Shown here piece by piece: positions 48,462 through 59,570 of a stretch of DNA of 64,000 nucleotides; position 1 is the first letter of the stretch; each line of letters opens with the position of its first letter. A model generated the notes under the pieces. It was given only the letters and a program-made list of their open reading frames with translations. It searched no databases and was not told the DNA's origin. The translations under genes and the position numbers were made by a program. The stretch is from NCBI GenBank assembly GCA_935421135.1, contig OW285192.1, forward strand, positions 2,895,501 to 2,959,500, written 5' to 3'. This stretch comes from Bugulina stolonifera. Lineage: Eukaryota > Bryozoa > Gymnolaemata > Cheilostomatida > Bugulidae.

Positions 48462-51400
48462 GTGGTTGTAATGGAGGTTGGCGAGGTGCGGCCTGCGGAG
48501 AGGTCAGACTTTGATAGACTCTTGCATATGGCATCCCACGACAATACAGATTGGACTTTGATAGCTAGAAAGTCTGCTTGTTCCATTTACACACAGAATA
48601 ACCAAGTGTGCAGCTTCAAAATGGTTAAAGTAAGTTCTAGAACATCATAGAGTAGTTTGCTGCTTGCATTGTACATGTACAATAGAGTTGAATGACACGT
48701 GTGTATTTATGTAACATCTTGTTGTTATGCAACATTGTATTTCACAACTTGTGATGTAGTTTATTAGCTTCCATTCCAGGGAAGTAGTATACAGTAAACC
48801 AATGCGTTACTAATTCATCATACCTTATCAGTTATATTAACAGCTTAATCTTATCAGATCAAACTGGGATATTGTGTATACTATGGTTTTATCTATTGGT
48901 TACTTAACAGCTGTAGCCTGCAGGTATGTGTTGGTGAGGTTACGGTGTATCCATGATATTGCTGTATATAACAGTCCGGCCCTGCTATTGAACTACATAT
49001 ATTATATATTCATGTTCTGCACTAACCCTAGACTTGCTATCAGTAGCCTGCTTGCTACCACTGGTCAACTAGCCTTGCGCTACTACTGGTCAACTAGCCT
49101 TGCGCTACCACTGGTCAACTAGCCTTGCGCTACTACTGGTCAACTAGCCTTGCGCTACTACTGATCAACTAGCCTTGCGCTACCACTGGTCAACTAGCCT
49201 TGCGCTACCACTGGTCAACTAGCCTTGCGCTACCACTGGTCAACCAGCCTTGCGGTACCACTGGTCAACTAACACTGCATTACCACTATCCCCATGACTA
49301 ACTGTTCAAGCCCTCCAAGAAACACCTATGCTATGGCGATAGTTATCCCTGCAAGTTCCCAGTAGGCCTGCTAAAAGGAGTGAACAGTAAATAAGACAGA
49401 CTCTTTCTTTGTTTACCTTTAGGTAATCCCCAACCCAATTGCCCCAATAGCAACCATGAATCCCAGTCTATCAAAAATGTCTGCAAATCCGCACCTAACC
49501 GCTAGGTCCACTGGCTAGTGGTTTCTGCGTGAACCGAGTAGGCCTAGGAACCATGTAAGCGTTGACATACTATTGTACTCTAGCTCCAGTATGTTATTTT
49601 CTGGTACAAATGGTAGTCTGTGCAAGTCCGAAAGTCAGCCAACACTGCGCCCATACTGTGTAGAGAACGATTCCACCGGAAGTGTTCATAACAATTAGCA
49701 GGCATTTGCCATTGTTTATAGATTCGGTGAATTTTAAAGTTTGCCTGGGTAAACTCACAGGGTTGGCACTAGCTGATTTGAAACATGGGAGATAATTCCA
49801 TATTTTCTATTGGTGACAGAGCCAGGAAATTGCTATAAATCTAAAACCAAGGAATAGGGAATGTCTTTGTAGACTAAATAACTCCTAGAAGGATACAGAA
49901 TGCTGTGAGCTAACTGAGTGAGCACAACTCCTCAGTGTTGTTAATTGTAGCCCTGCTGTTGTGAATCCTATTGGAAAATATTCCCTTTTTCTAACAATTA
50001 ATGCCCAAATATGTTACTTTAATGAACTGATAACGCATAACACTATGAGAAGTTGTTCTCTCTCTAGAATTAAACTAACAGAGAGAGGGCAACTTTGAAT
50101 TATAGTCAATGATACAAGGATTTCTTATCCTTGCTAGTGTACAGTATCTCTGGTATTGGCTTTATTACTGTTGAAGGTGAAATTGGTTGAAAAATGTGGG
50201 CTAAAGGAAACATCATGAGCATTTAGTAAAAAGGCATCAGTATAAATTATATCTTTATTCATGTAAATTCATGAATAAAATGAGTCATAAAGGAGAGTTG
50301 GAATCCTTGGTAAATAAGTAAATCAATCGTTTCCTAATTTCTAAACATAAAAAGCAGCGAATCATCCTAATTGGTTGCATTTCTAACCTTTTCATTAGTG
50401 TAAAATTTGGGAATAGCACAAGCAAATGCTGATTACACTGCTTTAGTCTAACCCTACCACATAGCTACATGTATGCCTGTCCATGTATATACAAATACGT
50501 TGTATAGGGTCCAGGCTGGTGTGTTCATGACCGTGTGACGAGAGTTGACTGAAAAATTCTTGAGCAGGTAAGTCTGTGCCTGAAATTTAGGTCATGACGA
50601 CATAAACTGTTCTATACAGTAGGCCTGTTATAGTATAGCATATCAAACTCCATACTATATAGAAGATACAACACACAGATATGACAAGTATGAGTATACT
50701 GCTATATACTATACCTGTCTGTAGGTCAGGGTGGATAAAGTGGATGTCTCAGCAGCTACCATGTATAATGCTCTCCATGATGAAAGGTACCGCAAGGTGT
50801 GGGATAAGGAGATGGTGGAATCTCGACAAATATGTGTCATTGATCCAGAAAATGACATTGGGTACTACCAAGGTGGGTGTGGTTTAATGTTTGTCATGTC
50901 CAATGGAAGGTCTATGTGCTCGTTTATGTAGTTATAATGGCCTACTATGTGGGAGCCCTGCCAGTAGACACATGCTACATAGCATACTTTGTGTTCTAGG
51001 GTCCAGGCCGTTATAATATAAGCCAATGTACGTCTTGTATCTTCATATACATGCATATACATGTATGTTATATATTAATCACTAGGGTCTATATCCTATA
51101 ATGGCAAGGTAACTTACTAATGCAATTGGAAACTGAGAGGATTCAGAGCATTGCTCTATCTTTGGGAAGCCAGAGCACTACCAAAGTGTCTCATAAGGTC
51201 AACAGCCAGAACTACCGTATATAAGTTGGTTGTCAACTACTGGATAACACATTATCTGTATATTTATTGACAGTGAAAACTCCGTCCCCACTTCGTAATA
51301 GAGACTTTGTGACTCAGCGATCTTGGAGACGAGATGATCAGACATATATGATAATGAACCACTCAGTATATCATAAGGTAAGTACTTAGTATATTATAAG

Positions 51401-54149
51401 GGAAGTAGCCTACTCAGTATATTATAAGATAAGTACTCAGTGTACCATAAGGTAAGTACTTAGTATACCATAAGGTATGTACTCAGTATACCATAAGGTA
51501 TGTACTCAGTATATCAGAAGGTAAGTACTCAGTATACCATAAGGTATGTACACAGTATATCATAAGGTAAGTACTCAGTATGTTATAAGGTAAGTACTCA
51601 GTATACCATAAGGTAAGTACTTAGTATACCATAAGGTAGGTACTCAGTATATTATAAGGTAAGTACTCAGTATATCATAAGGTAAGTACTCAGTATATCA
51701 TAAGGTAAGTACTCAGTATATTATAAGGTAAGTACTTAGTATATCATAAGGTAAGTACTCAGTATATCATAAGGTAAGTACTCAGTATATGATAAAGTAA
51801 GTACTCAGTATATCATAAGGTAAGTACTCAGTATATGATAAAGTAAGTACTCAGTATATTATAAAGTAAGTACTCAGTATACCATAAGGTATGTAGGCTA
51901 CACAGTATATCATAATGTAAGTACTTAGTGTATCATAAGGAATTTATCACTAGTCCTAACTGGTGTCTGTTGTCGGGTTGTAGCAAGAGCCCCCTAGGAA
52001 GAACATTATTAGAGGAACCTCCTACTATACAGGGTACGTTATGGAGTCCACGTCACCACAGACTACAAGCTTTACTTATATCAGCCAATCAAATCCAGGA
52101 GGTAAATATCAATAGTAGCAGCAGTAGTAGTAGTAGTACTAGTAGTAGTGGTAGTGCATGTACTACTACTGCTAGTACTAGTAGTAGCAGTAGTACTAGT
52201 AGTAATTGTCATAGTAGTAAAATAACGGCATTAGTAGGGGTTATGGTAGTAGTTGTAGCAATGGTGGTGGTCATGGTGATGAATCTGGTAGAAATGGTTG
52301 CTGGTCCTACTCATAGCCATATCCATGTAGTCATGCAGTGTACCACATACTCGTGGTAAAGAGACATTTTGTTTGAAAAATACAGTTCGAAACAGGACGT
52401 TTCACAACTGGACAGTTTGAAACTGTGTAGATTACATTAAGAAGAACACAACTCACAGATAATTAATTCTAATTAATTGATTTAATTATTTAAATGAAAA
52501 AAACCAATAATATTAAAAATGAAAGTTAATTGAAATCTGGTGTTTGGGGTTAAGGGTTTCGAACTTTCTGGGTTTCGAACTGTTCCAAACTGTATTTTTC
52601 GAACAGTTGCAAATTCCATGCTAGTACATTGATAGCTCTTCCAAAATATTCACTCATCATGATGTGTTTGAAGTAGTCCTGTAGTCAATGGTGGCAGATC
52701 ATAGTGTTAAAGAGAACAACTATTGGCTTGATATAAAGTATTGAAAATAATTCTTGCTCATGAAATAAATTTCTGTTTAACACCAGAGGAGGAGGCTAAT
52801 CGAAACTGGTGATACATTTTCACCAGAATAGGTATGGCCTTGGGACGGTAGCCTTGGGAGCAGATAGACGTGTAACTTGAACTAATGCTTTTAGCGCTTT
52901 AGACTCTATTCAAGTGCTCCTCATTGAACCAAACTTGCAACTTCCTCCATTGTTGGTGGAGCCAGGGGAGGCTGGTGTTAGCATTGAACTTCACTTCTTC
53001 CTCCTATTAACAACATAAGCATGTTTCCTTCTAACTACCAAACCAGCAGTACCTTGCTTTCTGTTGTAGGAAATATACCTGCTTGGCTTGTAAACAAACT
53101 ATTTACAGTAGTGGCACCCAAAGTAAGTTAGGCTACCAGCAACTAATCCATACTGCATAATTGCCCATGCCAAAGACTGCACAATCATACACATAGTAAT
53201 ATTATACATTAGTGTGGTTTACGCAACAATTCAGTCAATAATAGTATCTCTTGCTTTAAAACTATGATGTGGTTTAGTGTGTTTTAATGTAAATCGGTAT
53301 ATTATACACATACTGGAAGTGTGTATATTATGTAACGTACTTATAGAGTATCATGTGACTTTAGGTTCTAAAGAAGATGGTGAAAGCCTGTCTTGGGTAT
53401 GAAGCGTGGAAACAGAAGAACGACCCTGGATATATGCCATGGTTGTGGCCTGATCAAATTACCACGGATCTAGTAGGTATGTGGTGCTTATATTAGCTGA
53501 CATGTTGTATTTCACACAAGGTTTTCTTATTATGGTATTCATTTGCAGTTAATTAGGATAGGACAACTTCTCACTTGGGATCAATAACTACATTATTCCA
53601 TATACTACTCCTTGAGAAAAACAACCATCTATTGACTGGGGTTTGCACCAAGACTCTAGGCATATGATATGACCTACTGCTGTGGTGGAAAGTAAAATCT
53701 GCCGTTGATAACAGATGAACAGTTTATATCAGACAAACTATTATGTATAAAATGTACAATACTCCAGCTTGCTGTATGTGTTTGGGTAGTCTCAAATGAT
53801 ATAATTGTGTGCTTCAACCATGGAAAACTAACCTTTTGACTATTTCCTTGCTACTGTAGGTCATAGCATTATTCATTAAACTGTGAAGTTGTCCTCTCTC
53901 ATTTTGTTCTCTGCAGACGAGGCAGTCAACGGTTTGGGGAGACAACTTCACAATGTAAGTAATAACTACACTACTGCATGTGCTCATACGTGACTATCTC
54001 CATTATTATTATCTCTACTGTTAGATTGGGACGACATAGTGCAGCAAGGGGAGATAACTTCTACTTGTTCAGAGGAAGCTGAAGACATAAAAGTCAAGGA
54101 TGTTACTGATGACATCATAGCAGATGATGAGGTCATAGAGGATATTTAG
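48462..54149 (+). CDS. START-domain lipid-transfer protein, STARD10/PCTP-like
   Basis: Cytosolic phospholipid carrier of the PCTP/STARD10 group by family. Exons: 48462-48629, 50725-50872, 51274-51377, 51984-52101, 53070-53122, 53365-53476, 53922-53954 (or from 53917), 54025-54149. The model gives about 286 residues (human STARD10 291). START features are visible along the protein: a lead strand (WTLIARKSACSIY), MYNALHDERYRKVWDKEM, DIGYYQV, NRDFVTQRSWR, YVMESTSPQTTSFTYISQ, IPAWLVNKLF and VLKKMVKACLGYEAWK. The acidic tail (exons 7-8) is variable in the family. Using acceptor 53921 keeps the frame open to TAG 54147; using 53916 gives a stop at 54037. Exon 3 ends at a donor that has been amplified into a 25-unit array. 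Exon 7 lies in a MITE-like hairpin. Either ATG at 48462 or 48471 could start. Confidence 0.88.
49057..49290 (+). repeat. 25-bp minisatellite in START intron 1
   Basis: About nine copies of ACTGGTCAACTAGCCTTGCG plus CTACY, the last ones diverged. Confidence 0.9.
50049..50096. mobile_element. Small hairpin MITE
   Basis: AAGTTGTTCTCTCTCT and, 14 bases later, AGAGAGAGGGCAACTT. Same family as 10561 and 53883. In START intron 1. Confidence 0.6.
51361..51945 (+). repeat. Array of 25 units copying the exon 3 5' splice site
   Basis: The 23-bp unit contains CAGTATATCATAAGGTAAGT. The first unit is the true exon 3/intron 3 junction (codons for SVYHK, then GTAAGT). I count 25 units; 13, including the authentic one, keep the exact AAGGTAAGT. 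Several others have GTATGT or AAAGTAAGT, and three have lost the GT. Confidence 0.92.
52112..52215. repeat. AGT/AGC trinucleotide repeat
   Basis: Interrupted AGT, AGC and ACT triplets in START intron 4. Confidence 0.9.
52356..52615 (+). repeat. Dispersed repeat R1, copy in START intron 4
   Basis: Starts GGTAAAGAGACATTTTG, includes GAAATCTGGTGTTTGGGGTT and ends TTTCGAACAGTTGCAA. Similar along its length to 54664-54870. Confidence 0.7.
53540..53730 (-). mobile_element. Degraded tRNA-derived SINE
   Basis: Contains TTGACTGGGGTTTGCACCAA, a decayed inverse B-box with the same neighbours as the SINE at 35503-35736. Confidence 0.35.
53883..53956. mobile_element. Hairpin MITE overlapping START exon 7
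   Basis: The left arm GTGAAGTTGTCCTCTC (53887) is complementary to the right arm GGGGAGACAACTTCAC (53937-53952). The loop between them contains TGTTCTCTGCAG, the acceptor of exon 7. Exon 7 is thus made of loop and right arm. Confidence 0.65.
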
Positions 54150-54426
54150 CCTCAGATATATAAAATTAGTGACAGAACCTTAGGTTCTGTCCAAGTGAGA
54201 ATGGGGAGTGTCACTCTCTTACCTACCAAACTACACCAATTTTAGTGCTATGCATATTAATGCTGATACATTGTTGTTATATTTTGTTGTGGGAGTATGA
54301 TCCATCCAGTAGGCTGTTTAGAATTATTTCTTGTATTTTTGTATTCTTATTCTATAAGGATGTTATTTAATTATTGTAGGCAATCAGTGATCTGTCCAGA
54401 ATTTATTGCATAATAATATTGTTATG

Positions 54427-54432
54427 AATAAA
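54427..54432 (+). terminator. Poly(A) signal candidate of the START gene
   Basis: AATAAA 278 bp past the stop codon; the first canonical hexamer seen in the 3' flank. Confidence 0.5.
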
Positions 54433-54663
54433 CCGTTGACATGAAAAAGTACCATTATAATATAATGACTGCTCCAACACATCTTGGTATGTGTTATTAT
54501 GTACACTGGGTAGTATAGTCTATTATAGGCTATTGCAGGCTAGGTATCCATTCAATCATCCTTCATCCAGAACCTATAAAATATTAACAGAGTAGAATGT
54601 CTTCTCTGCTCAAAATGGGTTTCAAAAGCTGCATGTTTCTGTAACACATAGGTAATGACTCTA

Positions 54664-54870
54664 GTGGTAAAGGGATATTTCGAGAAAGACAGTTCAAAAC
54701 AGGACAGTTAACAGTTCGAAACTGTAGACTACATTTAGAAGGACACAACTCATGGATAATTAATATTAATTAATTTTAATTGGAAAAACTAATATTAAAA
54801 ATAAAAATTAGTTGAAATCTGGTGGTTGGGATTAGGGGTTTTGAACTGTCCGGTTTCGAACAGTCGCATA
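54664..54870 (+). repeat. Dispersed repeat R1, copy after the START gene
   Basis: GGTAAAGGGATATTTCGAGA start, then GAAATCTGGTGGTTGGGATT and CGAACAGTCGCA at the end. The minisatellite begins directly after it. Confidence 0.7.
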
Positions 54871-54979
54871 GGTACTGATGTGTGTATAGGTACTGGTTTG
54901 AGTGTATAGGTACTGATATGAGTGTATAGGTACTGATATGAGTGTATAGGTACTGATATGAGTGTATAGGTACTGATAT
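54870..54979 (+). repeat. 20-bp minisatellite, left block
   Basis: Five to six units of GAGTGTATAGGTACTGATAT. It is separated from the larger right block by a SINE. Confidence 0.9.
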
Positions 54980-55394
54980 TTTTATTTTTTGTTTCTGTCG
55001 AGCCACTTGGCCATCCTATTTAACGGACCTCAGAAGTTCGAAACTTGTATGAGCGACAGGAGCTGGGCTCTGAGTAGAAGAGCTCACCTTCCACAACAGG
55101 AGTGCATGGTCAGTGACCACTACATCAACCTGCCACCCTAATGTGGTCACATACCCCGCCAGAATCTGGCTTCTCTTTGCGAATCAGGGCAGAGGTGGAT
55201 CTTTAACGTGCGTGTTTTTGATGTAAACACTACACGGGACCTCCTGTATTATTTATACGCCCTGATCCGAACAGGCGCATCTAGGGTGAAAGACTTGCTG
55301 AAGGCCTTTGCCAGAAATGACACAACTGGGGGCTTGAACTCACAACCTCACGGTTTGTGTGCATGTATGCCACCAACTGTGCCACCCTGACACC
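54980..55394 (-). mobile_element. tRNA-derived SINE inserted in a minisatellite
   Basis: On the minus strand it starts GGTGTCAGGGTGGCACAGTTGG (shown here only as an A-box region: GGCACAGTTGG), then a B-box GTTGTGAGTTCAAGCC, and ends in an A-rich tail. CTGATAT flanks both sides (54973-54979, 55395-55401), the target duplication, although the minisatellite unit itself contains this word. Confidence 0.75.
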
Positions 55395-55718
55395 CTGATA
55401 TGAGTGTATAGGTACTGATATGAGTGTATAGGTACTGATATGAGTGTATAGGTACTGATATGAGTGTATAGGTACTGATATGAGTGTATAGGTACTGATA
55501 TGAGTGTATAGGTACTGATATGAGTGTATAGGTACTGATATGAGTGTATAGGTACTGATATGAGTGTATAGGTACTGATATGAGTGTATAGGTACTGATA
55601 TGAGTGTATAGGTACTGATATGAGTGTATAGGTACTGATATGAGTGTATAGGTACTGATATGAGTGTATAGGTACTGATATGAGTGTATAGGTACTGATG
55701 TGAGTGTATAGGTAGTGA
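55395..55718 (+). repeat. 20-bp minisatellite, right block
   Basis: About 16 nearly identical units of GAGTGTATAGGTACTGATAT. Three units make 60 bases, so all frames repeat every 20 codons; the long minus-strand ORFs here are a product of this. Confidence 0.95.
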
Positions 55719-56098
55719 CTCAAATGTAGGCGCATACATATAGTGGATCGACTCACCTTGACTGTTGGATTCAATGTTGAATGAGTTAGTGGAGAGTATA
55801 TAATATTTCCTCTGTGAACCACAGAATGTGCATGTTATTACCTTGTGCTTCTGACGTCTTGACCGGTGTCTAAAATATAAGAAAAATGTCTGCTCCACTG
55901 ATGGCATCTTCCTGTTCACATGCGTGTCGGTTTCCTTGTAATGTATTATAAAAGTGAAGGTATATGCAGGTGGGTGCAAGTGTATGCCATTTATGTATAT
56001 CAGACCACTCTACTAAGGAGGAGACCCAGCGTTGGTGAGAGGTGGCTCTGCCGACACGGAGACCCAGTGGTGGTGAGAGGTGGGCTGGAGATTCACTA

Positions 56099-56240
56099 AG
56101 GCTGTCACTCGCTCACCTGACTATGGCTGTCACTCGCTCACCTGACTATGGCTGTCACTCACTCACTCACCTGACTGTGGCTGCCACTCACTCACCTGAC
56201 TACGGCTGTCACTCACTCACCTGATTACAGCTGTCACTCC
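56099..56240. repeat. 25-bp tandem repeat
   Basis: About six copies of GGCTGTCACTCACTCACCTG plus ACTAY. Confidence 0.85.
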
Positions 56241-58113
56241 AGGTACCAATAGAACTGTGCATCTTCTACATATTCTTCTTCTGATAACAGGTTCTAGCCT
56301 GAGAACCTTCCTCTGTACAATTTGAGCAAATGATTTACAGTAACTGTGAATCAGTGGTATGTTTCTGTGAATATCGCTGGTGATGAGCTGTTCGATAGCA
56401 TGATACAAGAAGTTCAACCTCGAATATACTTCTTTGGCCATTCCTACATTCTGGAACAGTTACAGGATATCTATATTCACTCAATAAATTGCATTATAAA
56501 GAAAATACATCCAGTTAACCAAATATGCTCAAGGTAGGCCTATAATGTGACATGGATCTCAACTAATAGTGCTGAAGAAAAAGGTACTCTGAGAGGATGT
56601 ACAGACAGGTTACAGCAGGGAAAGGCACTTGGTTCACAGTAAATTTAGGAGATAAGTAATTAGTGCCAAAAATTCTCAAGTCAGAGTAGAGTTACAAGTA
56701 CAGCAGAAGTTCAAAAAGGTCAGTTAAGTGTATCACTGCCAATTTCTTGTAGTTGTTGTTTGGAGATGTCATATTATATAATAATACAGAAGGCAGTTCT
56801 ACATGTTATGTTCATCAAAAACACCAACAAGTACTTGATTTTAGGTGCTATTTACCGTTAGATCCAGCAGTGGTGAAGAACAAAGGCTACATAAAGTTTC
56901 TCCACTTCTACACCTACTTATTCTAAGGTGTAGCTACAAGCCTTTCAGCTTTCTATTTCATACAAGGGTTATCACATAATTACATAGAATCAATCACATT
57001 GTTATTGAAAGTATCCATAGTCTAGTTAAACTGAGAGTCACGTAAGGGTCAAGCAACATTTCTTTGTAGAAAAGTAGAGGTAAAGCCCTAGCCCTAGCCA
57101 ATGCAATTGTTAATTAAAAGTAATGAGAAGCAGATGCTCAAGTGAAGTAAAATGACTCGAGTGCTCATATCTGTTAAGAAGGGTGCAAACCTACTAGCTC
57201 CTCCCTATATAAAACTCCTTTTATCATGGGCCGGTGATGAAACTGGGCCGCTTGTTGATTTTTACAATCTCAATTCTGTAGAAAACGTAGCAGTGTTCGA
57301 CTACACATGTTTGCACTAATATTCAACCACTTACAGATTGTGAAACAATTTTTTTTTTAGTTGACAGATATAATGTTGAGTCAATGGGTATGTTGTAGTT
57401 TTCAGATTACCCCACTCGAGCACACTTGTTTTACTCTAACACTGCACTGTATTAGTGGTTAACCAGTGAGCAATGCAATATTAAACATGGGTTAGCCTAC
57501 TACTAAATTTTAAGCATATGCTAAAATGCTAAAAATATCTTTTCTGCAAGTTTTTTTGCAGACTGTGTCAATGTGACATGAAGAGTTCAGCAGAAGATCC
57601 ACCATTACTATTAGGACTACCACATGAGATCTAATATACAAAGAATGTAATAGGCCTTGTGCACTGATGTGAGAGGATATCCTCCCAGCGTTTAATCTGT
57701 GATATAGCAGGCCTTATAAAATATAAACTGTGGTTTATGAATCCTGCATAATCGTATGACTATTTGATGTAACTAAAATGACTATTGTAATGTAACTCAA
57801 GGCAAATTTAAGGTAAAGTCTTGAGCAATCTAGGCTGGAGTCTAGGGCTCAAAGGGTCCAAAAATAATTCTCATTAAAGTCCCAAGCCCTCTACACCATT
57901 TCTTGTACCTGCCTTTTCAATAAAAATGTTTGTTAATAAAGAAGTGTAAAATTGAGAATCTGACCATTCTAGTTTCAAAGTGATGCGCAAATTGTTCAGG
58001 CTGAGTATCTCTACGTGGGTGCAATGCTGTTTTGAAGCTTTTGAATTTTCAGAATGCTCAAGTTTGATTGACAAGTAGATCAGTGACATCATTTGCCCAA
58101 AGTGATGTGAGAG
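56241..58113. other. Intergenic, no gene seen
   Basis: Short ORFs only (such as 56346-56537) without recognisable motifs or splice partners. Confidence 0.45.
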
Positions 58114-58576
58114 CAGTGCTTTTTTTGTAGGGGGCTCTCTGGGCTCCCGGGAGCCCCCTCAAAAACTTATGGTTTGTTGAGGGGGCTCCCGGGAGCCCCC
58201 TCAACAAATTGCTATTTTAAAAGTAAAAGTTTAAAAAGTAACCATAGCCAGGCATCAACATGCATAATGCATCCTATTAGAGACATACATGTTACCTGGT
58301 ACATGTATATCAAATATACATCTTTAATAACTTATACATGTACATTGTATGTATAGGATGACTTGTATGCAAGGAATTTGTCTTTTGAGCAATCAGAAAC
58401 TTGTTTGACATCCATTAAAACACCAGTTCCTCACCAGGGTTGAACCCGGCGCCTATACGGCATTTAATCGCCTAGCACAGTGAGCAGACCCTACTGCTAT
58501 GTATGAAGGTGAGAGCGGGGCGGGAACCTGGCATATGCAGGGAGCCCCCTCAACTGATCTTACAAAAAAAGCACTG
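58114..58576. mobile_element. Short non-autonomous hAT-type element
   Basis: Inverted ends CAGTGCTTTTTTTGTA and its complement. A perfect 8-bp duplication TGTGAGAG flanks it (58106-58113, 58577-58584). Subterminal GGGGGCTCCCGGGAGCCCCC palindromes occur at the left and half of one at the right. It has captured a SINE at 58425-58530. Confidence 0.9.
58425..58530 (-). mobile_element. tRNA-derived SINE inside the hAT element
   Basis: The minus strand reads TGTGCTAGGCGATTAAATGC and CCGGGTTCAACCCTGGTGAG, matching the SINE family at 9798 and 35770. Confidence 0.6.
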
Positions 58577-58659
58577 TGTGAGAGCCACTAAATCATAGTA
58601 AACTTACTATCTACCCAGATGATCTAACATATGCTATTCTAATCCATATATCTCTAAAC

Positions 58660-58900
58660 CATCGGCTTATATTTCAAATTCACAAAGCACAAGTACATTT
58701 AGCTATTGCTATTGCCAGTTGACCAGATAATTTCCCATGCCTGGTACTCTTAACAGCTTGTCAATGAGAATAGTGTGTGGAACTCTGTCATGGGCTTTGG
58801 TTAGGTTCAATACTGCAGCAAGGACACTCTGATGTTTAATCTGTAGCACTGAGTATCCCATGCGTCATGGCACTTATTTGCTTTTCACAAGACGTACGCT
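58660..58900 (-). pseudogene. LINE reverse transcriptase relic, palm start
   Basis: On the minus strand LAAVLNLTKAHDRVPHTIL fits the reverse transcriptase motif with LDLTKAFDRV, normally followed by the fold around KLL...G. Stops flank it, so only a fragment remains. Confidence 0.6.
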
Positions 58901-59360
58901 TGCGAAATAGCAAAACTACTATAGCCTGATCACATCATATTGGATTATCAACAAAGTTTTTAACTAAATGTTAATGCAAGACACAGTAAAATAAAATAAA
59001 GCAGATATTATAATTATTCGCATTCGTAATAAATCATATTAAATTAATAATATTATAATAATAAAATAGTATAAATTTATTAAATGGTTTTAAGTTTGTT
59101 TAGAAAGTAAAGTTATAGGATGCATAATGAGTCCACAAATGCAATTTAGAGAAACAATTGCTAGTTGGACTCATGGACGCGCATGACCCATTTTGTGGAA
59201 GCTGGACTCATTTATTTGCTACAGTGAGCTATGCTTTTAACTCAGCCAATAAATAGCCTATTTGGCTTAGCTTAGGCCTCTTTTGTCTTGTCTTGGTTAA
59301 GCTCTAAGACCCCAGAGTAGGGGAAAAGAAGGACTATCAGAGTTGCAGGTCCTTTTTTTA

Positions 59361-59570
59361 CTAGTCTGCTATGATCTCACCGGTGCGGAGCTCCCAAGCA
59401 GTTCTTATGAGAAAGCTGTGCAAAAACTTGTTAGTGTGACAGGCAACAGAATTGAAAACATTAGCATGTCTGGTTTTAAAACTATGTGTTCCTTTCATTA
59501 GATTGAGTGTAGATATAAGATTTGAAAAGAGAGATTCATCTTCCAAGCGTTCTTTACATTTCTAGGGAGT
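59361..59570 (-). pseudogene. LINE C-terminal relic
   Basis: On the minus strand KTRHANVFNSVACHTNKF and SFLIRTAWELRTGEII recall the NSF-x-P-R-T-I-x-x-W-N-x-L-P end of LINE ORF2. It lies upstream, in minus-strand sense, of the palm relic at 58660, the wrong order for one element, so the two are separate or rearranged. Confidence 0.4.

Noticed and set aside
51361..51945. CRISPR-like regular repeats
   Set aside because: Units are directly adjacent without unique spacers and the sequence is eukaryotic; it is a minisatellite.
51928..52359. 143-residue ORF with poly-Ser/Thr as a gene
   Set aside because: It runs out of phase or past the donor through START exon 4 into an AGT trinucleotide repeat in the intron.
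55281..55979. Long minus-strand ORFs with repeated YTHISTYTLISVPIHS-type units
   Set aside because: Direct consequence of a 20-bp minisatellite that happens to lack stops in this frame; no start, splice or domain support.
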